A stretch of DNA of 35,708 nucleotides from Nonomuraea indica (lineage in GTDB: Bacteria > Actinomycetota > Actinomycetes > Streptosporangiales > Streptosporangiaceae), in the NCBI RefSeq assembly GCF_002850745.1, contig NZ_KZ559488.1:1-35708 (forward strand), written 5' to 3'. The notes beneath the pieces are model-generated. The model worked only from the letters and a program-made list of their open reading frames with translations, searched no databases and was not told the DNA's origin. Positions 15,281 through 22,637 of this stretch are shown here, one piece after another; position 1 is the first letter of the stretch, and every line of letters begins with the position of its first letter. The position numbers and the translations under genes were made by a program.

Positions 15281-16552
15281 CTACTCCTGGCCGAGCCGCT
15301 CGATGAGGTCGGCCGCCGTGCGCAGGCCGTCGCGGCCGCGGATCTCCTCGCCCGCGGCGGCCAGCCGGGCGCGCAGCTCCTCGTCGCCCAGCAGGCGGTC
15401 GAGGGCGCCCGTCAGCTCCTCGTCGGTGAAGGCGTAGGTCGCCAGGCGCACGCCGTAGCCGAGCTCGTGCACCCGCTGGGCGTTGTCGTACTGGTCCCAG
15501 AACAGCGGCAGCAGGATCATCGGCTTGCCGAAGTGCAGCGCCTCGGTGGTGGTGTTGTTGCCGCCGTGGGTGATCACCAGGTCGCAGAGCGGGATGATCT
15601 TGGTCTGCGGCAGGAACTCGGCGCCCCACATGTTGTCGGCCAGCTTGATCTCCTCGTGCAGCGGGCCCTTGGAGACGATGAACCGGTGCGGGGTGGTGGC
15701 CAGCACGTCGATCACCCGCTGCATCAGCTCCACGTCGGAGGAGCCGAGCGAGCCGAGCGAGAAGTAGACCAGCGCGCCGTCGCCGCGGTCGGCGAACGGC
15801 AGCTCGAACTCCTCGTCGGTCTCCCGCACGGAGGAGTCGAGCCGGTGCCAGGTGGGCCCGAGCGGCCGCTCGGCCGTGTAGTCGAGGATCTCCGGGTAGA
15901 CGTAGAGGTTGAGGTCGCCCTCGTGGATGAAGTCGAGGTCCGGCAGCGGCCGCGTGCCCTGCTCGACGCACCACGCGTTGAAGGCGGTCCAGATCTCTCG
16001 GTGGGTCCGGTCGTACTCGGCGCGGAAGGCGTCCCACTCCGACCGGTCGGCGGCGGGCAGGCCGGAGAAGACCGGCGGGATGTCCGCGCCGCGGACCTCG
16101 AGCGGGTTGCAGGAGACGATCCGGACGAACTTCTTGCCCGTCGTCAGCAGCGCCGGGAAGGTGATGACGTTGTCCTCGACGATGACGTCCGGCCGGACCC
16201 GCTCGATGATCGCCTTGAGCTGGGGCTCGCAGTACTTCACGCCGTCGATCAGCGACTCCCAGATCGGCTTGGTGACCGTCTCGAGCTGCTCCAGCGTGCT
16301 CTTGCGGTACTCGGGCGCGGTCTCCCTGATGAAGTCCTTCCAGAACTGGCCCGCGTCCTGCTCCTCCTCGGCCGGGGGCGCCAGGTCGACGAGGTCCTCC
16401 TCGAAGCCGAGGGCCTCCAGCTTGCCCTTCCACGAGGCCTCGGCGGCGAAGACCACCCGGTGACCGCGGCGGCGGAGGATGTCGCCGATGCCGATGCTGT
16501 TGTTGGTGGGGCCGTAGGCGCTCTCAGGCATGAACAGGATGGTGAGGGACAT
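15281..16552 (-). CDS. MGT-type UDP-glycosyltransferase (GT1 family)
   Basis: GT-B fold glycosyltransferase of 423 residues, close to the macrolide-glycosyltransferase (MGT) and UDP-glucuronosyl/glucosyltransferase family. The N-terminal acceptor domain begins SLTILFMPESAYGPTNNSIGIGDILRRRGH. The C-terminal nucleotide-sugar domain carries the family signature HGGNNTTTEALHFGKPM followed by PLFWDQYDNAQRVHELGYG, so it should be active. It would move a sugar from a nucleotide donor to a small acceptor in the cytoplasm. The ATG at 16552 has GGAG six bases upstream; an in-frame ATG at 16606 is less well placed. It heads an operon with the aldehyde dehydrogenase and is divergent from a TetR gene, which probably controls it. 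The acceptor is unknown. Nearby polyamine and amino-sugar genes hint at an amine- or amino-sugar-bearing substrate, which is inference only. Confidence 0.88.
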   Translation of the reverse strand: MSLTILFMPESAYGPTNNSIGIGDILRRRGHRVVFAAEASWKGKLEALGFEEDLVDLAPPAEEEQDAGQFWKDFIRETAPEYRKSTLEQLETVTKPIWESLIDGVKYCEPQLKAIIERVRPDVIVEDNVITFPALLTTGKKFVRIVSCNPLEVRGADIPPVFSGLPAADRSEWDAFRAEYDRTHREIWTAFNAWCVEQGTRPLPDLDFIHEGDLNLYVYPEILDYTAERPLGPTWHRLDSSVRETDEEFELPFADRGDGALVYFSLGSLGSSDVELMQRVIDVLATTPHRFIVSKGPLHEEIKLADNMWGAEFLPQTKIIPLCDLVITHGGNNTTTEALHFGKPMILLPLFWDQYDNAQRVHELGYGVRLATYAFTDEELTGALDRLLGDEELRARLAAAGEEIRGRDGLRTAADLIERLGQE

Positions 16553-16581
16553 CACGCACTCCGGATGAGAGAGAGGGGTAG

Positions 16582-16597
16582 TTGAAGATACATTCAA
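16582..16597. promoter_or_regulatory. TTGAA-N6-TTCAA inverted repeat, candidate TetR operator
   Basis: TTGAAGATACATTCAA lies in the 124-bp gap between the divergent glycosyltransferase and TetR genes. The arms and the 6-bp spacing are the same as in the repeat at 21495-21510 by the kinase gene. Confidence 0.55.
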
Positions 16598-16607
16598 ATA
16601 ACTCATC

Positions 16608-16622
16608 TAGCGTAAAGCGCTA
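16608..16622. promoter_or_regulatory. TAGCG-TAAAG-CGCTA inverted repeat in the same divergent region
   Basis: A perfect inverted repeat with 5-bp arms and a 5-bp centre, 10 bp from the TTGAA/TTCAA box. It is a second candidate operator for the divergent TetR. Short arms mean chance occurrence is possible. Confidence 0.4.
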
Positions 16623-16676
16623 CTTCGGGGCACTATGGTCACGTTCTTCTGAACGCAGCAGTAACAAAGGGGGAGA

Positions 16677-17282
16677 ATGGCTCAGCGTAAGAGCCGCACT
16701 GACCGCCGCATCGACCTGATCGAGGCGGCACGGCGGGCCATCATCCGCCACGGCGTGGACGGCGTCCAGCTGTCGCACGTGGCGGAGGAGGCGGGGCTCA
16801 CGTCGGGCGCCGTGCTCTACCACTACCCCGACCTGAGCGAGCTGCTGGTCGAGGCGCAGCACGCCGGGATGGAGCGCTTCTACGAGCAGCGGCTGCGCCA
16901 GCTCGCCACCGTCACCGACCCGGTCGCCAAGCTCGTCATGACGATCAGGTCGGGCCTGCCGACCGGGCCGCTCGACCCGGACGTCCGGCTGCTCAACGAG
17001 CTGGGCGGGGCCGCCGGCCGCAACCGCGTCTACGGCGTGCTGCTCACCTCGCTGTACGACCGGCAGGTGTCGATGTACCAGTCGATCCTCGACACCGGGG
17101 CGGCCCTCGGGGTCTTCCGGCTCAGCGGCGACTCCCTGACGCTGGCGCGCAACCTGGTGGCCCTGGAGGACGCGTACGGCTACCGCATCACCGCCAGGCA
17201 CCCGCTGATCGGGCCGGCGGAGGCCGCCGAGCTGATCCTGTCCTACGCGCGCACGGCGACGGGCAACGACCTCGTCCACTGA
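16677..17282 (+). CDS. TetR-family transcriptional regulator
   Basis: TetR-type repressor of 201 residues. The N-terminal helix-turn-helix domain spans about residues 10-60 (RIDLIEAARRAIIRHG, then VQLSHVAEEAGLTSGAVLYHYPDLSELL). The C-terminal all-helical ligand and dimer domain (about 80-195) looks like the BetI-type C-terminal group. The ATG at 16677 follows GGGGGAG closely. It is divergent from the glycosyltransferase-patD operon and faces potA with only 17 bp between stops, so its likely targets are its own promoter, the glycosyltransferase operon and possibly the pot and kinase genes. Two inverted repeats lie in its promoter region. The inducer is unknown; a polyamine, GABA-like compound or amino sugar would fit the context. 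Confidence 0.9.
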   Translation: MAQRKSRTDRRIDLIEAARRAIIRHGVDGVQLSHVAEEAGLTSGAVLYHYPDLSELLVEAQHAGMERFYEQRLRQLATVTDPVAKLVMTIRSGLPTGPLDPDVRLLNELGGAAGRNRVYGVLLTSLYDRQVSMYQSILDTGAALGVFRLSGDSLTLARNLVALEDAYGYRITARHPLIGPAEAAELILSYARTATGNDLVH

Positions 17283-17308
17283 ACCCGGGGGGCGTCTGCT
17301 CACCGGGT
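17283..17308. terminator. Possible shared hairpin between tetR and potA ends
   Basis: ACCCGG (17283-17288) and CCGGGT (17303-17308) form a 6-bp stem with a 14-base loop across the 17-bp gap of two convergent genes. It reaches into the last potA codons and is weak as terminators go. Confidence 0.3.
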
Positions 17309-18592
17309 GTCCCGGGGGATCACCACGGCGTCGCTGGCGTCCCAGTCCAGCCGCACCTTCACACCGGGCCGGACGGCGCCGGCGCCCTGCACCGCCACCA
17401 GGACCGGCTTGGGGTGGCCGGGCACGTCGATCGACAGGTGCGAGACGCCGCCGTAGAAGCTGACGTCCAGCACGCTGCCCCGGAGCAACCCGTCCCCGCC
17501 GCCCTCGCCCGCGCCCCCCGCTCCGGCCCCGGCCTCGGACGCGCCGACGCTGTCACCAGCACGCCCTGCCGTGCCAGCCACGTCAGCCACGTCGGCATCG
17601 CCGGCGTCAGCGGCGTCAGCGGCGGCATCGGCATCGGCGGCCACGTCGACCACGTCTGCGGCGTCGGCGGCGTCGGCCGCATCGGCAGCGTCGGCGACCT
17701 CAGCCGCATCGGCGGCGGGGACATCGGCGTCGGCGTCGGTGAGGGCGATGTTCTCGGGGCGGACGCAGAGCAGAGCCTCGACGCCGGGCGCCACGTCGGG
17801 CAGCGGCGTGCCGGGCAGCACGCCGAAGCCGCCGGTGCTCAACCCCCCGCCCTCCCCGGCCGTCCCCTCGAAGAGGTTGCTCGCGCCGACGAAACCGGCG
17901 ACGAACGGCGTACGCGGCCGCTCGTAGAGCGCGACCGGCTCGTCCACTTGGCAGACGCGCCCGTTGTGGAAGACCGCGATGCGGTCGGCGAGCGACATGG
18001 CCTCCTCCTGGTCGTGCGTGACGACCACGAAGGTGATCCCGACCTCGTGCTGCAGCCGCTTGAGCTCCAGCTGCATGTCGGCGCGGACCTTCTTGTCCAG
18101 CGCCGACAGCGGCTCGTCGAGCAGCAGCAGGCGGGGCCGCTTGACGATGGACCGGGCGAGCGCGACGCGCTGGCGCTGGCCGCCGGACAGCTGGGCGGGC
18201 CTGCGGTCGCCGTGCTCGGCGAGCCCGACCGTCTCCAGCACCTCGCCGACCCGCTTCCTGATCCCCTGGCGGGGCAGTTTCTCCTGCTCCAGCCCGTAGG
18301 CGACGTTCCGGGCCACGGTCATGTGCGGGAACAGCGCGTACGACTGGAACATGAGGCTGATCGGCCGCCGGTTCGGCGGCGCGGCGAGCAGGTCGTCGCC
18401 GTCGAGCGTGACCGTGCCGCTGTCGGGCGTCTCGAAGCCGGCGATGATCCGCAGCAGCGTCGTCTTGCCGCAGCCCGACGGGCCGAGCAGGGCGAAGAAC
18501 TCGCCCTGCCCGATCTCCAGCGAGACGCCGTCGAGCGCTGTGACGTCGCCGAACCTGCGGGTGACCCCGTCAATCTTGAGCACGTGCTTCAC
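17300..18592 (-). CDS. potA: Spermidine/putrescine-type ABC transporter ATPase (PotA) with Ala/Asp repeat insert
   Basis: ATPase of the polyamine-type importer, 430 residues; usual PotA proteins are about 350-380. Walker A is GPSGCGKTT (37-45), Q-loop Gln83, signature LSGGQ (135-139), Walker B LLLLDE (155-160) and H-loop His193. The C-terminal TOBE-type regulatory region starts at about 240, with VRPENIAL at 278-284. It is then interrupted by about 80 residues of Ala/Asp/Val/Gly low complexity (285-366) before resuming at GLLRGSVLDVSFYGGVSHLSI. The GTG at 18592 follows AGGA and overlaps potC by 23 bp. The insert probably forms a flexible or helical loop away from the nucleotide site, so the ATPase should still work. 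Substrate class is inferred from the operon and from patD. Confidence 0.9.
   Translation of the reverse strand: MKHVLKIDGVTRRFGDVTALDGVSLEIGQGEFFALLGPSGCGKTTLLRIIAGFETPDSGTVTLDGDDLLAAPPNRRPISLMFQSYALFPHMTVARNVAYGLEQEKLPRQGIRKRVGEVLETVGLAEHGDRRPAQLSGGQRQRVALARSIVKRPRLLLLDEPLSALDKKVRADMQLELKRLQHEVGITFVVVTHDQEEAMSLADRIAVFHNGRVCQVDEPVALYERPRTPFVAGFVGASNLFEGTAGEGGGLSTGGFGVLPGTPLPDVAPGVEALLCVRPENIALTDADADVPAADAAEVADAADAADAADAADVVDVAADADAAADAADAGDADVADVAGTAGRAGDSVGASEAGAGAGGAGEGGGDGLLRGSVLDVSFYGGVSHLSIDVPGHPKPVLVAVQGAGAVRPGVKVRLDWDASDAVVIPRDTR
17495..17740 (-). repeat. Ala/Asp-coding triplet repeat inside potA
   Basis: In-frame low-complexity run of GCN, GAC and GTC codons. It encodes repeated DAA, DAADAAD and DVAD units (residues 285-340), then an Ala/Gly-rich stretch. 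On the plus strand it shows as reiterated gcggcgtcg and gcatcggcg words. Seen directly; replication slippage is the likely origin. Confidence 0.9.
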
Positions 18593-19349
18593 CGATCCTG
18601 GTCATGCGCTGTCCGATGATCACCGCGGTGAAGCTCACCAGGAGCAGGAGCGTGCCCAGCGCGTTGATCTGGGGCTCCACCCCGAACCGGACCATCGAGT
18701 AGATGACGATCGGCAGGGTCTGCTCCAGGTTGCCGATCGTGAAGAAGGCGATCACGAACTCGTCGAGGGAGAGCGTGAACGCCAGCAGCGCCCCCGCCAC
18801 GATGCCGGGGGTGAGCTGCGGGAGCGTGACCCGCACGAACGTGGTCACCGGGCCCGCCCCGAGGTCGCGGGAGGCCTCCTCCAGCGACGGGTCGGCGCCG
18901 GTGAGCCGGGTGCGGACCACGGCGGCGACGAACGCCATGGAGAACACGGCGTGCGCGAGGATCACCGAGGTGACGCCGAGGGTGAACTGGACCAGGCCGT
19001 AGAACATCAGCAGGCCGATGGCCAGCACCAGGTCGGGCAGCACGGCCGGCATCAGCGCCACCGCGTCGAGCGACCGGGAGCGGGTGTGCCTGGCCAGGCC
19101 CACCGCCAGCAGCGTGCCGAGGACGGTGGCGAGCACGGTCGAGCCGGCGGCCACGATCAGCGTGTTGACCAGGCCGTCCAGGACGCGCTCGTTCTCGGCC
19201 AGCACGCCGTACCACTTGAGGCTGAACCCCTCGAAGGTGTAGGCCGAGTCCCCCGAGTTGAACGACATCACCACGAGCACGGCGATCGGCGCGTACAGGA
19301 AGACGAGCGTCGCCCAGAACGGGATGTACAGCAGTCGCGGTCTACGCAC
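18570..19349 (-). CDS. potC: Spermidine/putrescine-type ABC transporter permease (PotC)
   Basis: Inner-membrane permease of 259 residues with about six hydrophobic segments, beginning YIPFWATLVFLYAPIAVLVVMSFN, a typical PotC N-terminus. The cytoplasmic coupling loop reads EEASRDLGAGPVTTFVRVTLPQLTPGI, and LSLDEFVIAFF follows as in PotC/PotI proteins. It pairs with PotB to form the channel and is driven by PotA. The start overlaps the end of potB by 8 bp, and its 3' end overlaps potA by 23 bp, so potB-C-A are read as one coupled unit. Confidence 0.93.
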   Translation of the reverse strand: MRRPRLLYIPFWATLVFLYAPIAVLVVMSFNSGDSAYTFEGFSLKWYGVLAENERVLDGLVNTLIVAAGSTVLATVLGTLLAVGLARHTRSRSLDAVALMPAVLPDLVLAIGLLMFYGLVQFTLGVTSVILAHAVFSMAFVAAVVRTRLTGADPSLEEASRDLGAGPVTTFVRVTLPQLTPGIVAGALLAFTLSLDEFVIAFFTIGNLEQTLPIVIYSMVRFGVEPQINALGTLLLLVSFTAVIIGQRMTRIGEARAQD

Positions 19350-20211
19350 GGCGGGCCGCCCAGGCCTGCGCGAGGAGGAGCAGCACGAGCACCGCGACGA
19401 GCGCCGTGGCCAGCGTCGAGCCGAACGGCCAGTCGCGGGCCTTGAGGAACTCGTTGCGGATCAGGTTGCCCACCATGAGCGTCTTGCCGCCGCCCAGCAT
19501 CTCGGGGATCACGAAGTTGGCGAAGCTCGGCACGAACACGAACATCGACCCCGTCAGCACGCCCGGCAGCGTGAGCGGCAGCGTCACCCGGCGGAACGTG
19601 GTGAACCCGGAGGCGCCCAGGTTGGCCGACGCCTCGCGCAGCTGCGGGTCGAGCTTCTCGATCGCCGCGTACAGCGGCAGCACCATCAGCGGCAGGTAGG
19701 AGTAGAGCAGCCCGGCGACGATGGCGCCCTGGTTGTAGAGCAGCTCGTACGGGCCGAGACCGAACAGCTCGAACCCGGAGTTCACCAGGCCCGGCCCGTT
19801 GAGCAGGATGATCCAGGCGTACATCCGGATGATGAAGTTCGTCCAGAACGGCAGCACGATCGCGATCAGCGCGATCGTCTTCCACCTCCGCGGCAGCCGG
19901 GCGATCAGGTAGGCCGTCGGGTAGCCGAGCGCCAGCGCGATGAGGGTGGTCAGCGCGGCGATCTTCAGGGAGGTGCCGACGACCCCCAGGTAGAGGGGGT
20001 CGATCGCGCGGGCGAAGTTCTCGGTGGTGAACTCGTAGATCACGCCGCCGAAGCGCCCACGCTGGAAGAACGTGAAGCTGAGCACCAGGGCCAGCGGAAC
20101 CAGCACCAGCACGACGATGTACGTCAGGCCGGGGGCGAGGAAAACGAGCGCGCCCAGCCGGTGCCGTCCTCGCGAGGTGGTCACCGGCCGGGCAGTGGAT
20201 TGTGCCTTCAC
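19342..20211 (-). CDS. potB: Spermidine/putrescine-type ABC transporter permease (PotB)
   Basis: Inner-membrane permease of 289 residues. After a basic, Thr/Ser-rich N-terminus comes LGALVFLAPGLTYIVVLVLVPLALVLSFTFF, then a periplasmic loop and further membrane segments, including the PotB-typical VLPFWTNFIIRMYAWIILL. The coupling loop is REASANLGASGFTTFRRVTLPLTLPGV. The GTG start at 20211 follows the potD stop by 19 bp on the same strand. It forms the channel with PotC. The gene order potD-B-C-A here differs from the E. coli order A-B-C-D but is common in actinomycetes. Confidence 0.93.
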   Translation of the reverse strand: MKAQSTARPVTTSRGRHRLGALVFLAPGLTYIVVLVLVPLALVLSFTFFQRGRFGGVIYEFTTENFARAIDPLYLGVVGTSLKIAALTTLIALALGYPTAYLIARLPRRWKTIALIAIVLPFWTNFIIRMYAWIILLNGPGLVNSGFELFGLGPYELLYNQGAIVAGLLYSYLPLMVLPLYAAIEKLDPQLREASANLGASGFTTFRRVTLPLTLPGVLTGSMFVFVPSFANFVIPEMLGGGKTLMVGNLIRNEFLKARDWPFGSTLATALVAVLVLLLLAQAWAARRA

Positions 20212-20230
20212 AGCTCGTGTCGTGCCGATC

Positions 20231-21352
20231 TCAACGTGCCGTGACCTCGGCGGACATGCGCGTGTACTTGGTCGACGCCTGGCCCAGGTCGATGATCGAC
20301 TCGCCGTTGAGCAGTTCGGCCGGCTTGATGCCGAGCAGGGAGCCCTCGGGGACCTGGACCTTCTCCATGGCCGCCTTGTTGGGCACCTTGTAGTTGATGT
20401 TCTCGGCGGCCCAGCTGTGGATCTCGGGGTCGAGGACGTAGTTGATGAAGGCGTGCGCGGCCTCCTTGTTCTTGGAGGACTTCATGATCACCATGGTGTC
20501 CACCCAGAGGTCGCTGCCCTCCTTCGGCACGACGAACTCGATGTTCTTCTTCTCGTCGGTGGTCGGGCACCAGCCGTCCCACGCCTCCACCATGATGGCC
20601 TCGCCGCTCTTGAGCTTGTCGCCGAACGTGGTGTCGTCGTACTGGAGCAGCTTCGGCTTCTGCTGGACGAGCAGCTCCTTGACCTTGGCGATCTCCTCGT
20701 CCTTGTCGGTGTTGACCGAGTAGCCGAGGGCCTTGAGCGCGGGCAGGGCCAGCCAGCGCTCGGTGGTCATCATGGTGACCTTCTTCTCGGCCCAGGCCGG
20801 CGGCTTGAGGAGGTCGTTCCAGCTCGTCGGCTTGGCCTTGACCAGGTCCGTGCGGTAGCAGATGCCGGTCGTGCCCCAGGTGTAGGGGACGGAGTACTTG
20901 TTGCCCTTGTCGTAGGAGAGCTGGGTCGCCTCGGGGTAGAGGTTGGCCAGGTTGGGGATCAGCTCGGCGTGGATGGGCTCCAGCAGGCCCTGCTCGTTGA
21001 GCGCCTGGGCGTACTGGCCGGACACGAACGCCACGTCGATGCCGCTGTCGCCGCCGACGGTGAGCTTGGTCATCGCCTCCTCGTTGGTGGCGTGCAGCGT
21101 GACGTTCATCTTGCTGACCTTGAGCTTCTCCTTGACCTTCTCCGGAAGCTCCTTGGGCGTGTAGCCGTCCCACACCGTGATGTTGATCGACTGCTTCGTC
21201 AGGTCGGCGTTGGGGTCGAGCTGTTCGGCCGTTGCTCGCGGAGCCGTCTCCGCGCTGTCGGACGATCCACCACCGCACGCCGCGACGGCGAGTGCGAGGC
21301 CGGCCACCGTGGCGACGGCCGGAAGACGACGGGTGAACCGGGAACGGAACAC
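20231..21352 (-). CDS. potD: Spermidine/putrescine-type ABC transporter substrate-binding lipoprotein (PotD)
   Basis: Binding lipoprotein of 373 residues. The signal peptide ends with lipobox AVAAC, so Cys26 is the probable lipidated residue. The fold starts at INITVWDGYTPKELPEKV. It carries the family features GDSGIDVAFVSG, VPYTWGTTGICYRTD, KLKSGEAIMVEAWDGW and SKNKEAAHAFINYVLDPE, as in PotD/PotF-like receptors. GTG at 21352 follows AAGGAG by eight bases. It is the first gene of the pot operon and is divergent from the candidate glucosamine kinase. Polyamine binding normally uses acidic and aromatic residues; several such residues are present, but I cannot map the pocket. Related receptors bind other amines or amino acids, so putrescine is an inference strengthened by patD. 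Confidence 0.88.
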   Translation of the reverse strand: MFRSRFTRRLPAVATVAGLALAVAACGGGSSDSAETAPRATAEQLDPNADLTKQSINITVWDGYTPKELPEKVKEKLKVSKMNVTLHATNEEAMTKLTVGGDSGIDVAFVSGQYAQALNEQGLLEPIHAELIPNLANLYPEATQLSYDKGNKYSVPYTWGTTGICYRTDLVKAKPTSWNDLLKPPAWAEKKVTMMTTERWLALPALKALGYSVNTDKDEEIAKVKELLVQQKPKLLQYDDTTFGDKLKSGEAIMVEAWDGWCPTTDEKKNIEFVVPKEGSDLWVDTMVIMKSSKNKEAAHAFINYVLDPEIHSWAAENINYKVPNKAAMEKVQVPEGSLLGIKPAELLNGESIIDLGQASTKYTRMSAEVTAR

Positions 21353-21488
21353 GGCCGCTACTCCTTCTTAGTTCCGAGGGACGAGGGGTCTCGCGACCAA
21401 TCAGGCACTGTAGACCAAAGCAGGAGTGTTGCAGCAGATATCAACATCGGCAAGACTTTTCCGGACATTGTCACCTGGAAGTATGGTC

Positions 21489-22637
21489 ATGTTGTTGAAT
21501 CGAGATTCAATATGGGACCGGCTCGTCTCGCTGGGTGAGAAGCCTCTCACCGAGCGGGATCATGGCGCGTCCGCCGCGCTTCTCGCCGCGCTCGGCGGCG
21601 AGGTGCCGGCCCCGTTCGCCGTCCGGCGGTTCCGTGCGCTGCCCACCTTCTCGTACGGCGAGGGCGATCGCCACCCCGGGGGGCCCGCGGAACGCGAATT
21701 CGGTAAGCACGTGGACCAGACAAACTATTCGGTCGTGGTGGGTGATCAGGTCGTCGTCAAGTGGCTGACACCCCCGGTGCCGATGCCCCATCCCGCCCCC
21801 GAGGTGTTCGCCCACCTCGTCGAGGTGGGATTCGAGCAGACGGCACCGCCGTACGCGGCCCTGACGCGGGTGGACGCCTCCGGCGAGACGCTGCTGGCCC
21901 TGGTGACGGGCTACCTGCCGCAGGCCAGGGACGGCTGGGAGTGGTGCGTGGACGAGGCCGAGGCGGGCCGCACCGCCTTCGCGGCGGACCTCGGCCACCT
22001 GGCCGCCGACCTGCACGTGGCCCTGTCCACCTTCCCCGGCGCGCCGGGCGACGCCTCCCCCGCCGGCGGCTACCGGGCGGCCGAGCGGGCCGGGCAGGCG
22101 CTGCGCGAGGCGCTCGACCTCACCGGCGGCGACGACGGCGCGTGGCTGGCGGGCCGGGCCGCCACGCTCGGGCGCGAGCTGGAGCCGCTGGCCGCGCCCA
22201 TCGCCGGCCCGCTCATCCGCATCCACGGTGACCTGCACGTGGGCCAGATCCTGCGCTGGCGTGACGGCTACGCCGTGATCGACTTCGACGGCAACCCGAC
22301 CGTCACCGGCGCGGAGCCGTACCAGCCCGCGGCCCGCGACGTCGCCCAGCTCGCCACGAGCCTGGAGCACGTGGCGCAGGTCGCCGTCAGGCGGCGCGGC
22401 GTGCGGCCCGCCGCGGCGACCGGCTGGGCGCGGCAGGCCCGCGACGCCATGCTGGCCGCCTACCGGGGCCGCCTCGCCGAGCGCGGCAGGCCCGGCCTGC
22501 TCGACGAGTCGCTGCTCCGCCCGTTCGAGATCGAGCAGGAGTGCCGGGAGCTCATCTACGCCGCCCGGCACCTGCCCCGCTGGCGCTATGCCCCGATGGG
22601 CGTGCTGCGTACCTGGTATCCCGAGGAGAACCTGTGA
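21489..22637 (+). CDS. Aminoglycoside-phosphotransferase-fold sugar kinase, candidate glucosamine kinase
   Basis: Kinase of the aminoglycoside phosphotransferase/maltokinase superfamily, about 382 residues. An N-terminal cap-like region (LTERDHGASAALLAALGGEVP, YGEGD) precedes the kinase lobes. The ATP-site Lys is likely Lys91 (VVVKW). The catalytic loop is IHGDLHVGQIL (Asp248) and the metal-binding segment is IDFDGNP (Asp265, Asp267). A family of actinobacterial glucosamine kinases with this architecture has been described (Streptacidiphilus). The SIS-domain gene that overlaps its stop favours glucosamine or a related amino sugar over maltose. The start is uncertain: ATGs at 21483 and 21489 are both in frame, and 21489 has GGAAG seven bases upstream. 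A TTGAA/TTCAA inverted repeat lies within the first codons, so a control site may overlap the start. Confidence 0.75.
   Translation: MLLNRDSIWDRLVSLGEKPLTERDHGASAALLAALGGEVPAPFAVRRFRALPTFSYGEGDRHPGGPAEREFGKHVDQTNYSVVVGDQVVVKWLTPPVPMPHPAPEVFAHLVEVGFEQTAPPYAALTRVDASGETLLALVTGYLPQARDGWEWCVDEAEAGRTAFAADLGHLAADLHVALSTFPGAPGDASPAGGYRAAERAGQALREALDLTGGDDGAWLAGRAATLGRELEPLAAPIAGPLIRIHGDLHVGQILRWRDGYAVIDFDGNPTVTGAEPYQPAARDVAQLATSLEHVAQVAVRRRGVRPAAATGWARQARDAMLAAYRGRLAERGRPGLLDESLLRPFEIEQECRELIYAARHLPRWRYAPMGVLRTWYPEENL
21495..21510. promoter_or_regulatory. TTGAATC-GA-GATTCAA inverted repeat at kinase start
   Basis: A 16-bp inverted repeat with 7-bp perfect arms. It matches the TTGAA-N6-TTCAA layout of the repeat at 16582-16597 by the TetR gene. 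A string TATGGTCATGTT lies directly upstream (21482-21493) and resembles TATGGTCACGTT upstream of the TetR gene (about 16634-16645). It is a candidate operator for that TetR. Confidence 0.55.

Noticed and set aside
13881..16433. Apparent 850-residue fusion with a C-terminal aldehyde dehydrogenase
   Set aside because: The upstream half reads the glycosyltransferase in the wrong frame; the dehydrogenase has its own ATG and ribosome-binding site two bases after the glycosyltransferase stop.
13881..16552. Part of a natural-product gene cluster because of the macrolide-type glycosyltransferase
   Set aside because: No polyketide, peptide or other scaffold-forming gene and no deoxysugar genes are present in the window.
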